Positions 9,584 to 20,968 of a stretch of 64,000 bases of DNA are shown here, piece after piece; positions within the stretch are counted from its first letter, which is position 1, and the number at the start of each line of letters is the position of its first letter. A program made the position numbers and the translations under genes. The notes under the pieces were generated by a model. The model did no database searches, was not told the origin of the DNA, and was given only the letters and a program-made list of their open reading frames with translations. Source of the DNA: Buchnera aphidicola (Pentalonia nigronervosa) (GTDB lineage Bacteria; Pseudomonadota; Gammaproteobacteria; Enterobacterales; Enterobacteriaceae). The stretch covers positions 372,001 to 436,000 of the forward strand of contig CP061275.1 of the NCBI GenBank assembly GCA_014622685.1, given 5' to 3'.

Positions 9584-9735
9584 ATAAGGAATTAAATTAA
9601 AATTTAACATTAATATATCATATATTCAACCAAAATATTAATAATGTTTTATTTATATTCGTAAATATAAATTCATTATGAACATTGTTCAATATAATCT
9701 AAACTATAAAAAAATTAATTGAGTCATCTATTCAT

Positions 9736-10599
9736 ATGCCAGCAAAAATTATAAATGGTAATAACATAGCAAAAATATTGCAAATTGAAATTTTTAACAA
9801 AGTTTATCAAAGAAAAAAAGAAGGAAAAAAAATACCCGGTTTAGCCATGATTTTAATCGGTACCAATATATCTTCTAAAATTTACGTGGAGAAAAAAAAA
9901 ATCGCATGCAAAAACGTTGGTTTTTTCTCAGAATGTTGGACGTTTCCTGAAAATGTTCAAGAGATAGATGTTTTAAATCTTATTAAAAAATTAAATAATT
10001 GTCCGAAAATAGACGGTATCTTAATACAATTACCACTACCAAAACATATAAATTACATGAAAATATTAAGCAGTATTTCACCGAATAAGGACGTTGATGG
10101 ATTTCATCCATATAACACTGGCTCACTATGTCAAAGAATTCCAAAACTAAGAGCTTGTACATCCAGAGGTATTATTACCATGTTAAATTTTAACCATATA
10201 AAAACACATGGATTACATGCTGTAGTAGTTGGTGCGTCCAATATAGTAGGAAGACCAATGAGTTTAGAATTATTACTAGCAGGGTGCACTACAACTGTTA
10301 CACATAGATTTACTAAAAATTTGAAACATCATGTTCAACATGCTGATTTATTGATAGTAGCAGTTGGAAAACCACGATTTTTAACAGGAGAATGGATTAA
10401 ACATGGTTGTATAGTAATAGATGTTGGAATTAATCGATTAGAAAATGGTGATATTGTAGGTGATGTAGATTTTCATAGTGCATATTTAAAAGCATCCTAT
10501 ATCACACCAGTTCCAGGCGGAGTTGGGCCAATGACTGTAGCAACATTACTACAAAATACATTAGAATCATGTGAAAATAATGATATTAAAAAAAACTAA
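9736..10599 (+). CDS. folD: Methylenetetrahydrofolate dehydrogenase / cyclohydrolase FolD
   Basis: Bifunctional enzyme that makes 10-formyl-THF from 5,10-methylene-THF with NADP. It has 287 residues; E. coli has 288. Visible motifs are the catalytic YVEKKKIAC region near residue 50, ILIQLPLPKH near 95, KDVDGFHPYNTG near 118, the nucleotide-binding GASNIVGRPM near 163 and PVPGGVGPMTVA near 257. An A10 run (9892-9901) lies inside the YVEKKK codons, close to the active-site Lys. The product feeds Fmt, encoded later in the window. It converges on cysS with 31 bp between stops. Confidence 0.96.
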   Translation: MPAKIINGNNIAKILQIEIFNKVYQRKKEGKKIPGLAMILIGTNISSKIYVEKKKIACKNVGFFSECWTFPENVQEIDVLNLIKKLNNCPKIDGILIQLPLPKHINYMKILSSISPNKDVDGFHPYNTGSLCQRIPKLRACTSRGIITMLNFNHIKTHGLHAVVVGASNIVGRPMSLELLLAGCTTTVTHRFTKNLKHHVQHADLLIVAVGKPRFLTGEWIKHGCIVIDVGINRLENGDIVGDVDFHSAYLKASYITPVPGGVGPMTVATLLQNTLESCENNDIKKN

Positions 10600-10630
10600 A
10601 AAAAATGACTACAAACTATTTTTACATTTT

Positions 10631-12019
10631 TTATTTTATTTTCCATATCGTTTTGTTATTTGGCAAGTCTTCTAAAAAAACGTTTAAAGATTTTAATTTT
10701 TCGCGTAATAAATCAGCTTCCTTCCACATTTTGCATCTTCTAGCTAGATCTCTTTTTTGAACTAATATTTCAATTTTTTCAATCATTTTTTTATTTAATT
10801 TATTTTTATTTTTAAAAAATTCTTCAATATCTTGCAGTAAAAAACCCAAAATATTCAATAGAGACTGTAATCTAAAAGCTAATTTATTTGATTTTAAAAT
10901 ATCTATTTTTTTTAAATAATTAATTTTTCGTGCTAATTTTGAAAATATTAAAAATACTTGAGGAGTATTAAAATCATCATTCATAGCATAATAAAATTTT
11001 TTTTCAAATTCTATTCCTTCGTCTGTATTAGAAATAGCATTTGTATTATACAATGATTCATATAAATATTCTAATGAACATTGTGCTTGATTTATACTTT
11101 TTTTAGAAAAATAAATTGGATGGCGATAATGAGTTGATAAAAAAAAATAACGCACAACTTCATAATTGTATTCCAATAATATATCTCTTAAAAAATATAC
11201 ATTGCCCAATGATTTAGACATTTTTTTGTTTTTCATAATCACCATACCTGTATGCATCCAAAAATTTATTTTCATATTTTCATGCAAACAAAATGATTGT
11301 GATTTTTCATTTTCATGATGCGGGAATAAAAGATCAGAACCACCTCCATGGATATCAACACAATCTTTAAAAAAAACACTACTAATGGCACTACATTCGA
11401 TATGCCAACCAGGTCGTCCTTGACCCCAAGGAGATTCCCAAGAAAATTGCTCACAATTAGACTTTTTCCAAAGAAAAAAATCTAACGGATTTCGTTTCGT
11501 AGAATCTACAGGAACACGTGATCCAGGATTTAAGGAATTTAAAGATTGACGCGACAAACTACCGTATGTTTTATCGCAATTTACTGAAAAAACAACGTCA
11601 CCATTTTTATTGATATATGCATGTTTTTTAAATATTAATTTTTTTATAATATTAATTATATCATTAATATGATCTGTAACGCGGGGTTCTTCATTAGGTG
11701 ATAAAATGCCTAGCGCATTAAAATCATCTTTCATATTTCTAATCATAGAATCAGTAAAAACATTAATATCAACCTGCTTTTCAATTGATTTTAAAATAAT
11801 TTTATCATCAATATCGGTAATATTACGAATATACGTTACCTGAAATCCAACATGTCGTAAATAACGAACTAACATATCAAAAAAAACAAAAGTACGACCA
11901 TGACCAATATGACATAAATCATATACAGTAACACCACAAACGTACAAATTAATTTTATCTTTTTTAATGGATTTAAATTTTTCTTTTTTTCCAGTAGACG
12001 TATTAAAGATATTTAACAT
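10631..12019 (-). CDS. cysS: Cysteinyl-tRNA synthetase
   Basis: Class I synthetase of 462 residues (E. coli 461) charging tRNA-Cys. The first zinc ligand is C28, the HIGH motif is at residues 37-40, zinc-site elements WHIECSA and FPHHENE lie near 205-240, and KMSKS is near 266. The C-terminal anticodon-binding region is present but very Lys/Ile-rich, as expected from AT bias. It is transcribed divergently from ybeD across a 354-bp gap. Confidence 0.96.
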   Translation of the reverse strand: MLNIFNTSTGKKEKFKSIKKDKINLYVCGVTVYDLCHIGHGRTFVFFDMLVRYLRHVGFQVTYIRNITDIDDKIILKSIEKQVDINVFTDSMIRNMKDDFNALGILSPNEEPRVTDHINDIINIIKKLIFKKHAYINKNGDVVFSVNCDKTYGSLSRQSLNSLNPGSRVPVDSTKRNPLDFFLWKKSNCEQFSWESPWGQGRPGWHIECSAISSVFFKDCVDIHGGGSDLLFPHHENEKSQSFCLHENMKINFWMHTGMVIMKNKKMSKSLGNVYFLRDILLEYNYEVVRYFFLSTHYRHPIYFSKKSINQAQCSLEYLYESLYNTNAISNTDEGIEFEKKFYYAMNDDFNTPQVFLIFSKLARKINYLKKIDILKSNKLAFRLQSLLNILGFLLQDIEEFFKNKNKLNKKMIEKIEILVQKRDLARRCKMWKEADLLREKLKSLNVFLEDLPNNKTIWKIK

Positions 12020-12373
12020 GATTTATACCCTATATCAACGTTCTTTATACAAAAATAATATAAAATATATTATTTTCTATATTATCAATGTGTTAAACTG
12101 AAAAATATAATTAAAATAAGTTTTGTTAAACGTCATATAATAAAAAAATAATATAAAATATTTTTCAATAAAAAACGAAATAATAAATACACAAAAAAAT
12201 ATTTTTTTTAAAATTCAAATCGATATTTTTTTCAAAAAAAAAAGAGAACGTATAAAATTTGTGTTTTGAAATTGTATTTTTAAAATTTTATTTAAAAAAT
12301 AAATAAAAATTGTACTAATACTTTAAAAAATTTAAGATATTATATATTTTTATTAAAAAATGTGGAATTAAAA
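12020..12373. other. Divergent intergenic region cysS / ybeD
   Basis: No gene seen. The region must carry promoters for cysS (leftward) and ybeD (rightward). It is dominated by runs of A and T, so individual -10 and -35 elements cannot be assigned. Confidence 0.5.
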
Positions 12374-12637
12374 ATGAACACAAAACTAAGAGAAATGTTA
12401 AAATTTCCTTGTTTTTTTACTTATAAAATTATTGGTTTAGCACAGCCGGAACTTATTGATCAAATAATTAAAGTTATTCAAATTCAAATTCCTGGTGATT
12501 ATACACCACAAATTAAATCAAGCAATCGAGGAAATTATCTTTCTGTATCAATTACGATATGCGCAAAAAATTTTGAACAAATTGAAATTTTGTATCGTGA
12601 AATTAGCAAAATTAATATAGTTAGAATGGTTTTATAA
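12374..12637 (+). CDS. ybeD: YbeD (DUF493) family protein
   Basis: Small protein of 87 residues, the same length as E. coli YbeD. It shares FTYKIIGLAQPELIDQ, PGDYTP, GNYLSVSITI and the C-terminal IVRMVL. The ferredoxin-like fold resembles regulatory ACT-type domains. Its biochemical role is not established. A GTG at 12362 is in frame, but ATG 12374 (MNTKLREML) matches the family, with GGA about 8 bases upstream. In E. coli it sits between dacA and lipB; lipB is not adjacent here. Confidence 0.93.
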   Translation: MNTKLREMLKFPCFFTYKIIGLAQPELIDQIIKVIQIQIPGDYTPQIKSSNRGNYLSVSITICAKNFEQIEILYREISKINIVRMVL

Positions 12638-12668
12638 TACATGAAACATAAAATATGGATCTTAAAAT

Positions 12669-12700
12669 ATAGTACAGCCCTAAAAAAAGAGCCGTACTAT
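12669..12700. terminator. Probable bidirectional terminator between ybeD and cspE
   Basis: ATAGTAC (12669-12675) and GTACTAT (12694-12700) form the stem base, with an additional GC pair inside. The loop holds an A-run on the plus strand. It lies between the convergent stops of ybeD and cspE, where a shared terminator is expected. T-rich sequence follows only loosely on either strand. Confidence 0.55.
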
Positions 12701-12744
12701 AAAAAACATATTTATTTTTTTACGTCATTTAAACTTACACAATA

Positions 12745-12954
12745 TTATAAACTAACAACATTAGCAGCCGATGGTCCTTTTGCACCTTCGGTGATTTCAA
12801 ATTCAACACTTTGACCTTCTGCTAAAGTTTTAAATCCATTACTTTGAATAGCTGAAAAATGCACAAACACATCTTTACTACCGTCTTCTGGCGTAATAAA
12901 ACCAAAGCCTTTAGACTCATTAAACCATTTTACATTACCTTTAATCTTGGACAT
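12745..12954 (-). CDS. cspE: Cold-shock family RNA chaperone CspE
   Basis: Nucleic-acid-binding OB-fold protein of 69 residues, the length of E. coli CspE. RNP1 (KGFGFI) and RNP2 (DVFVHF) are both intact. It is closer to CspE than CspC (NGFKTLAEGQ, ITEGAKGPSAANV). In E. coli it melts RNA structure and can act as an antiterminator. ATG 12954 has a good GAAGGT ribosome site 7 bases upstream. The in-frame GTG at 12969 overlaps that site and is unlikely. Codon choice is conservative, as for a highly expressed gene. Confidence 0.95.
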   Translation of the reverse strand: MSKIKGNVKWFNESKGFGFITPEDGSKDVFVHFSAIQSNGFKTLAEGQSVEFEITEGAKGPSAANVVSL

Positions 12955-12994
12955 CTGTATTACCTTCACATAAAAATATACTAAATAAAAACAG

Positions 12995-13014
12995 GTTAAT
13001 AATTAATTATTAAC
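12995..13014. repeat. Perfect 20-nt palindrome in the cspE leader
   Basis: GTTAATAATT followed directly by its reverse complement AATTATTAAC, about 40 bases upstream of the cspE start. It could fold as a hairpin in a 5' leader or be a symmetric protein site. An AT-rich palindrome of this length can arise by chance in this genome. Confidence 0.45.
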
Positions 13015-13040
13015 AATGTTATTCAAAAAAAAATAAAACA

Positions 13041-13063
13041 CTATAATTTCAAAGAAATTATAG
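13041..13063 (-). terminator. 10-bp hairpin with T-tract upstream of cspE
   Basis: CTATAATTTC and GAAATTATAG pair perfectly around an AAA/TTT loop. On the minus strand it is followed by TGTTTTATTTTTTTTTG, so it looks like an intrinsic terminator acting leftward. It lies 170 bp beyond the rRNA terminator and about 90 bp before the cspE start. It could be a back-up terminator protecting cspE from rRNA read-through, or a leader element. Confidence 0.45.
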
Positions 13064-13230
13064 TTTAAATAGATTAACATGTAAATCTACTGTTAGCTAG
13101 ATAGCAATGTATTTTCAGTAAAAAAGAATATATATGAATCTTCATAATATTTAATTTATCAGAAAAATCATTAAAATAAAACTATATCTTGATACTTAAG
13201 TTGTTTAAGTAAACATTTATTTTAAATACA

Positions 13231-13260
13231 AAAAAACCCGAAAAAATTTTCGGGTTTTTT
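13231..13260 (-). terminator. Intrinsic terminator of the 23S-5S operon
   Basis: An almost complete 14-bp stem: AAAAAACCCGAAAA (13231-13244) against TTTTCGGGTTTTTT (13247-13260). The GC core is CCCG/CGGG, and six T form the tail on the minus strand. It directly abuts the 3' end of 5S rRNA. It is symmetric enough to work from both sides. Confidence 0.9.
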
Positions 13261-13378
13261 CCCTGGATTGTACCTACTCTTACACGGGGAAACCCCGCAC
13301 TACCATTGGCGTTATAGCGTTTCACTTCTGAGTTCGGAATGGATTCAGGTGGTACCACTATACTATTTTTTCCAGGTA
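13261..13378 (-). rRNA. rrf: 5S ribosomal RNA
   Basis: The minus strand reads through the conserved 5S core, including CCGAACTCAGAAGTGAAACG and GGTAGTG...GAGTAGG. The ends CCTGGA/TCCAGG form helix I. About 118 nt is the usual size. It lies 90 bp after 23S and immediately before a strong terminator. The ends are inferred from helix I and could shift by 1-2 nt. Confidence 0.95.
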
Positions 13379-13468
13379 TAATTATAAAATTATGTTATAA
13401 AAATATATTTTTATAGTAAAAATTCAGAAAAAACAAGCCGTTTAAAAGAAAAACACCTTTGGTGTTGT

Positions 13469-16378
<2,910 letters not shown>

Positions 16379-16385
<7 letters not shown>

Positions 16386-16393
16386 TTACAACC
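16379..16393 (-). other. 5' half of the 23S rRNA processing stem
   Basis: On the transcript, GGTTGTAAGATTAAG at the 23S 5' end is complementary to CTTAATCTTACAACACC at its 3' end (13461-13477), with about 14 continuous pairs. This long-range helix corresponds to the RNase III stem that releases 23S in enterobacteria. The 3' half also overlaps a small AACACC/GGTGTT hairpin in the 23S-5S spacer. Confidence 0.7.
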
Positions 16394-16452
16394 CATAGGT
16401 GTCTTTCTTTCTCTTTATAAAAAGAGAATATATATTTTGCTTGTTTTCCGAA

Positions 16453-16466
16453 TTTTTAAAGAGCTG
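16453..16466 (-). promoter_or_regulatory. boxA-like antitermination element before 23S
   Basis: The minus strand reads CAGCTCTTTAAAAATTCGG. This is very close to the boxA (GCTCTTTAA) found in the 16S-23S spacer of enterobacterial rrn operons, where NusB/S10 bind to prevent Rho termination. It lies between tRNA-Glu and 23S as in intact operons, so the downstream part of the ancestral spacer survives. Confidence 0.65.
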
Positions 16467-16565
16467 ATGTTAAAATCTAAATTTATATTTTTTAAAAGCT
16501 ACTTTTATAATAACATAACAATTTTAATTAGTATATAATATTTTATTAAAAATTTGAATTTTTAT

Positions 16566-16638
16566 CGTCCCCTAGGGGATTTGAACCCCTGTTGCCGCCG
16601 TGAAAGGGCGATGTCCTGGACCTCTAGACGAAGGGGAC
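16566..16638 (-). tRNA. gltT: tRNA-Glu(TTC)
   Basis: Minus-strand cloverleaf: acceptor GTCCCCT/AGGGGAC, anticodon loop CTTTCAC giving TTC, T-arm GGTTCAAATCC, discriminator G. It is almost identical to E. coli tRNA-Glu, which sits in the 16S-23S spacer of several rrn operons; here 16S is missing on its upstream side. CCA is not encoded. The symbol is by analogy only. Confidence 0.96.
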
Positions 16639-16787
16639 TTATTAAAACAAAATCAATTTTTATCAACGTTATATTCATAACAAATAATACAGATCAATGC
16701 AAAAGAGTCAAGTTTTTTTTACGATTATTTAAACTTAAAAATGATATTTATCGAAATAAAGTAAATTGTATTGCTTAAATTACTTTA

Positions 16788-17636
16788 TCATATTTTTCTA
16801 TAAATCAACATATTTTTATTAAAATCACTAATAATAGAATTTGTTTCTGGAAATATTTTATGCCATAGCAAACAAGAATGAGCAGCTTGAAATACTAACA
16901 TACCAATTCCATGTGAAAAAAAACGTATCTTGTTTTTTATACACCAATCAATAAAAGACGTAGTACCATTAACATGGTAATTTATATCGTAAAAATAAGT
17001 ACGTGGGGAAAAAATATGAGCAGGAATAAAATAATTCTCTAATTGCACACATTTTGACCTTGCGTTAATAATTAAATCAAAATGTATTTTTTTTTTATAA
17101 TTTATTGTAAAATTTTTTATCTTTCCATATTTGCAAAATTGCAAAACTAATTTTTCAGCATTTTCAAAAGTGCGATTAAAAATAAAAACTGAACATCCAA
17201 ATGATAATAATTGAAATATAATCCCACTCACAACCCCACCAGCACCTAATACTAATACTGAATATGTTTTTTTTATAAACTTTAATCTTATTAAATCATA
17301 CAACAGTCCAATTCCATCAGTATTATCACCTAAAATATGTGAATTATCTATTTTTTTTAATGTATTAACAGATCGCGCAATTTTTGCTCTATACGTCAAT
17401 TTATTCGCAAAAAGATAAGCTTCTTTTTTGAAAGGAGCAGTAATATTTGCTCCATCCCCACATTCTTTAAAAAATTTTATCATTGTAGAAAAAAAATCGC
17501 TCAACTCAACATTTACAGCATGATAAACATATGGAATACCAATGTTTTTTGAAAAAAAATTATGAATTTTAGGTGATTGACTATGATTAATTGGGTTTCC
17601 GAATACAGCATAATTAAATTTTTTGCATTTGAACAT
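16788..17636 (-). CDS. aroE: Shikimate dehydrogenase AroE
   Basis: Reduces 3-dehydroshikimate to shikimate with NADPH, on the route to aromatic amino acids. It has 282 residues from ATG 17636 (MFKCKKFNYAVFGNP); an ATG at 17654 would add six residues. Shikimate-site residues are intact: NHSQSPKIH, APFKKEAY (catalytic Lys) and GDNTDGIG (catalytic Asp). GAGGVVSG forms the dinucleotide loop. Two usual NADP-side motifs are altered: E. coli NRTVSR reads NRTFEN, and NATSSG reads NARSKC. It overlaps the end of tsaC by about 23 nt and lies upstream of tRNA-Glu, probably in the same transcript. Confidence 0.92.
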   Translation of the reverse strand: MFKCKKFNYAVFGNPINHSQSPKIHNFFSKNIGIPYVYHAVNVELSDFFSTMIKFFKECGDGANITAPFKKEAYLFANKLTYRAKIARSVNTLKKIDNSHILGDNTDGIGLLYDLIRLKFIKKTYSVLVLGAGGVVSGIIFQLLSFGCSVFIFNRTFENAEKLVLQFCKYGKIKNFTINYKKKIHFDLIINARSKCVQLENYFIPAHIFSPRTYFYDINYHVNGTTSFIDWCIKNKIRFFSHGIGMLVFQAAHSCLLWHKIFPETNSIISDFNKNMLIYRKI

Positions 17637-18207
17637 ATCGAATAAATTTTCCATTGATAATATTAATTATTGTAGAAGGGTGTTTTTCATAGCCTATTTC
17701 TCCATCTAGTAATGGAAAATTTTCTCCAAAATTTTTAACAACTTCTTCACGAGAAATACATGGTTTCATTTTTGAAATATTAGCACTTGTAGATATTAAT
17801 GCTTTTCCAAAAAAATTACATAGTTTAATTATACCGCAATGTGCACTAATACGTACAGCAACAGTATTTAAACCCCCATTTAACCAATATGGAACAGAAG
17901 ATTTTGCTGGTACTAAAAGGGTAAATGGACCAGGCCAATAAAAAAACATTTTTTTCTTTTGTGCCGATGATAAACAATGTTCATCAATATACATTTTTAT
18001 TTGTTCATAATGTGCTGCTACTAGTATAAACCCTTTTTTTACACATCTTTTTTTTAATAATAATAATTTTTTTACTGCTTGAAAATTAGAAGGATCACAT
18101 CCTAATGCGAACATTGACTCTGTAGGATATGCAATAACATGATTTTTATTTAACATTTTAACACAATAAATCAATGAATTCATAAAATAATCTTTATTCA
18201 TCAACAT
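17614..18207 (-). CDS. tsaC: Threonylcarbamoyl-AMP synthase TsaC
   Basis: Makes threonylcarbamoyl-AMP from Thr, bicarbonate and ATP for the t6A37 modification of ANN-decoding tRNAs. Family signatures are VIAYPTESMFALGCDP, WPGPFTLLVPA, VAVRISAH and LISTSANIS. It has 197 residues; an internal ATG at 18201 would reproduce the E. coli N-terminal length exactly and may be the true start. It precedes aroE in the E. coli order (aroE-tsaC-yrdD-smg-dprA-def). Confidence 0.92.
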   Translation of the reverse strand: MLMNKDYFMNSLIYCVKMLNKNHVIAYPTESMFALGCDPSNFQAVKKLLLLKKRCVKKGFILVAAHYEQIKMYIDEHCLSSAQKKKMFFYWPGPFTLLVPAKSSVPYWLNGGLNTVAVRISAHCGIIKLCNFFGKALISTSANISKMKPCISREEVVKNFGENFPLLDGEIGYEKHPSTIINIINGKFIRYVQMQKI

Positions 18208-18956
18208 TCATCTTATGCAAATAATATTTTGTAATGTTGTAACTTAGAAAATACTTAATACATCAATTTTTTTATCGCATAATCACTAATCATATAAATT
18301 TTATCAATTATTTTGTAACTAGATATATTAAACAATATAATTAACATTATTCATTTACAATGATAAAAATTTCATGTATAAATACTTAATACTATAGTCC
18401 AATCAAAATTGTTTACACATATTTCTACAGTTAAAAATCTAATTATGATAATAATAATATTAAATCATAATAATGAATATTAAAAAAGATCATTCTGTAT
18501 TTCTATAGAAAAAATAAGAATGTTATTTATCAATATTTTTTGACATAAAATAAAACATTTTATACAAAAACATTGTTTTGTCTAATACAAAAAAATAATA
18601 AATATCTTTTTTCAATCTAAATTTAATAAATCGTGCATTCAATAGTCATAATTAATAACTACGTTAAATAAATTATCAAAATGTCACTTAAATAAGCATG
18701 TTATTCTATTAAATATAAAATCCTTAAAAAACACGATAAAAATTTAAACATTTTTAAAAAACTTTATTTAAACTACTGTATTTTTCGTAAAAATAAAAAA
18801 ATCAATAATATTCAGATATTTAAACTGTTATCATTATTTTAAAAATTAGATTTATCATACAATTTGATTTGCAAAAACAACACTTCACGATAAACTATCA
18901 ATTATAAAAAAATAACTTATGTTTACCTAACATTTAACTACCTGATAATTAAATAT
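18208..18956. other. Gene-free region between tsaC and def
   Basis: 749 bp without a supported gene. In E. coli this interval carries yrdD, smg and dprA, so the gap marks their loss. Stops are dense in the frames read and I could not recognise remnants. Promoters for tsaC (leftward) and def (rightward) must lie here. No ribosome site is evident before def. Confidence 0.6.
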
Positions 18957-19478
18957 ATGTCGCATTTTAAAATACTTCATTATCCTGATCAACGATTAAG
19001 AATCGTTGCTAAACCTGTAAAAAATATCAATAAAAACATAAAAAACATTACAAAAAACATGATTTATATCATGAATCAAGAAAACGGAATTGGTTTAGCA
19101 GCAACCCAAATTAACGTTCAATTACAAATAATAGTTATCTATGCAACAATAAAACAAAAAAAAAACATTTTAACATTAATCAATCCACAAATTATAAAAA
19201 AAAACGGATGTATTAGTGTCGAAGAAGGTTGTTTATCTATCCCTGAATATCGTGCTTTCGTACCACGATCAAATTACATAACAGTCCAAGCGATTAATTT
19301 ATCTGGAAAAAATGTTAAAATAGAAGCAGAATCAATAACATCAATTTGTATACAACATGAAATTGATCACTTAAATGGAAAATTATTCATTGATTATCTT
19401 CCAACAGCTCAACAACAAGAAATTTACAAAAAATTTATAAAAAATAGATTAAATCGTAACAAAAAAATATTTTACTAA
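18957..19478 (+). CDS. def: Peptide deformylase
   Basis: Metalloenzyme removing the formyl group from nascent chains. All three signature motifs are present: GIGLAATQ at residues 44-51, EGCLS with metal-ligand C92, and QHEIDHLNG with H134, E135 and H138. It has 173 residues against 169 in E. coli, with a Lys/Asn-rich C-terminal extension. fmt starts 11 bp later, giving the classic def-fmt pair. Confidence 0.96.
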   Translation: MSHFKILHYPDQRLRIVAKPVKNINKNIKNITKNMIYIMNQENGIGLAATQINVQLQIIVIYATIKQKKNILTLINPQIIKKNGCISVEEGCLSIPEYRAFVPRSNYITVQAINLSGKNVKIEAESITSICIQHEIDHLNGKLFIDYLPTAQQQEIYKKFIKNRLNRNKKIFY

Positions 19479-19489
19479 AGAGAAAAAAT

Positions 19490-20434
19490 TTGGAAATATT
19501 AAAAATTATTTTTGCTGGAACTTCACATTTTTCTGCACAACATTTATTATCGTTATTAAATCTATCATATAATGTCGTGTCTATTATTACTCAACCAGAT
19601 CGTCCGTGTGGACGAGGACAAAAAATTATTTTTTCACCTATAAAATTATTGTCTATCAAATATAATATCCCACTATTACAACCATCTAATCTGCATGAAG
19701 AACAGTTTCAAAAAAAAATATCACAATTACATGCAAACATAATGATTGTTGTTGCATATGGAAGAATAATACCTAAAAACATTCTTACTATGTTCTCAAA
19801 AGGATGCATTAATGTCCATGCTTCACTTTTACCAAGATGGAGAGGGGCGACACCAATTCAATCATCTATTTTAAACGGCGATAAAGAAACAGGTATTAGC
19901 ATCATTTATATGGATGAAAAACTTGATCATGGTGATATAATACATTCAAGAAAATGTGATATCTCGCCAACCGACACAACATTTAGCTTATCTGAAAAAT
20001 TAAAAAAAATTGGCATATGCACATTATTGGAAGCTTTAAAAAAAATTCAATATAATAATGTCATCAAACGCAAACAAAATGAAGAAAATGCTACTACATC
20101 GAAAAAAATTTTTAAGCAAGACGCTTTACTAAATTGGAAATTAGAAGCTAAACAATTAGAACGATTAATACGCGCATTTAATCCATGGCCTATTTGTTAC
20201 TTTATAGTTCAAAAAAATATCATAAAAGTTTGGAAAGCTAGCGTAATAAAACATACATTAGCTAATGTTTCAATAGGAGAAATTGTGTCTTTTAACAAAC
20301 AAGGCATTCAAATAAATACATCGCATAAAATATTAAATATTGAAAAAATACAATTTCCTGGAAAAAATATTATAGATATTCAAAAAATACTTAAATCAAA
20401 AAAAACATGGTTTAAATTAGGTACAATTATTTAA
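19490..20434 (+). CDS. fmt: Methionyl-tRNA formyltransferase
   Basis: Formylates initiator Met-tRNA using 10-formyl-THF. It has 314 residues (E. coli 315). The N-terminal catalytic domain has GCINVHASLLPRWRGATPIQ (catalytic Asn and His) and LDHGD (catalytic Asp). The C-terminal tRNA-binding domain has IRAFNPWP and KVWKAS. The start is TTG: homology begins at MEILKIIFAGTSHF and an AAAGAG ribosome site lies 8 bases upstream, with no suitable ATG nearby. E. coli continues with rsmB and trkA; here they are absent and the gene converges on rplQ. Confidence 0.95.
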   Translation: MEILKIIFAGTSHFSAQHLLSLLNLSYNVVSIITQPDRPCGRGQKIIFSPIKLLSIKYNIPLLQPSNLHEEQFQKKISQLHANIMIVVAYGRIIPKNILTMFSKGCINVHASLLPRWRGATPIQSSILNGDKETGISIIYMDEKLDHGDIIHSRKCDISPTDTTFSLSEKLKKIGICTLLEALKKIQYNNVIKRKQNEENATTSKKIFKQDALLNWKLEAKQLERLIRAFNPWPICYFIVQKNIIKVWKASVIKHTLANVSIGEIVSFNKQGIQINTSHKILNIEKIQFPGKNIIDIQKILKSKKTWFKLGTII

Positions 20435-20442
20435 AAACATGA

Positions 20443-20466
20443 GCAAACGGTATTTATTCCGTTTGC
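20443..20466. terminator. Hairpin between convergent fmt and rplQ
   Basis: GCAAACGG (20443-20450) pairs perfectly with CCGTTTGC (20459-20466) around an 8-nt loop. On the plus strand TTTATATAAA follows; on the minus strand TCATGTTTTTAAA follows. It sits 9 bp past the fmt stop and about 70 bp past the rplQ stop, so it can serve both. It is GC-rich for this genome. Confidence 0.75.
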
Positions 20467-20534
20467 TTTATATAAAAACAATCTATCTGAAATAACAAAA
20501 AAATATTTTATTAAGATTTATTTAAAAAAATTTG

Positions 20535-20924
20535 TTACTTAGTAATATTTTTAATATCCTTTTTTTTCACACGATTGACCAATTCAACATAAGCCATTGG
20601 CGCTTTATCTCCAACCCGAAAACCACATTTTAAAATACGCGTATAACCACCTAATCGATTAAAAAACATAGGGCCTAAACATTTAAATAATTTTACTACT
20701 ACTTCATTATTCCGAATACGAGAAAATACTAATCGTCTGTGTGCAACGGTATCTATTTTAGATAATGTAATCATTGGCTCTACAATACCACGCAACTCTT
20801 TTGCTTTAAATAATGTTGTTTTAATGATCTCATTTAAAAATAAAGAACATGCCATATTTTTTAACATTAAACGACGATGTTCACTTTTACGATTTAATTG
20901 GCGACCTCTGCAACGATGACGCAT
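20535..20924 (-). CDS. rplQ: 50S ribosomal protein L17
   Basis: Large-subunit protein near the exit tunnel, last gene of the alpha operon. It has 129 residues, with family motifs MRHRCRGRQLNR and GGYTRILKCGFR(V)GD. The start is taken at ATG 20924, which has AAAGGT 6 bases upstream; in-frame sequence to 20960 would add twelve non-homologous residues. It follows rpoA as in E. coli. Confidence 0.96.
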   Translation of the reverse strand: MRHRCRGRQLNRKSEHRRLMLKNMACSLFLNEIIKTTLFKAKELRGIVEPMITLSKIDTVAHRRLVFSRIRNNEVVVKLFKCLGPMFFNRLGGYTRILKCGFRVGDKAPMAYVELVNRVKKKDIKNITK

Positions 20925-20968
20925 AGATTTACCTTTTATATATTTTATGTTACTAGACAATATTTAGA

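Noticed and set aside
9679..9691. TGAACATTGTTCA palindrome upstream of folD
   Set aside because: Looks like an operator, but no matching regulator or second copy with conserved spacing was found; likely chance in A/T-rich DNA.
16554..16778. A 74-codon frame on the plus strand
   Set aside because: It runs across the complement of tRNA-Glu and into A/T-rich spacer; no recognisable protein.
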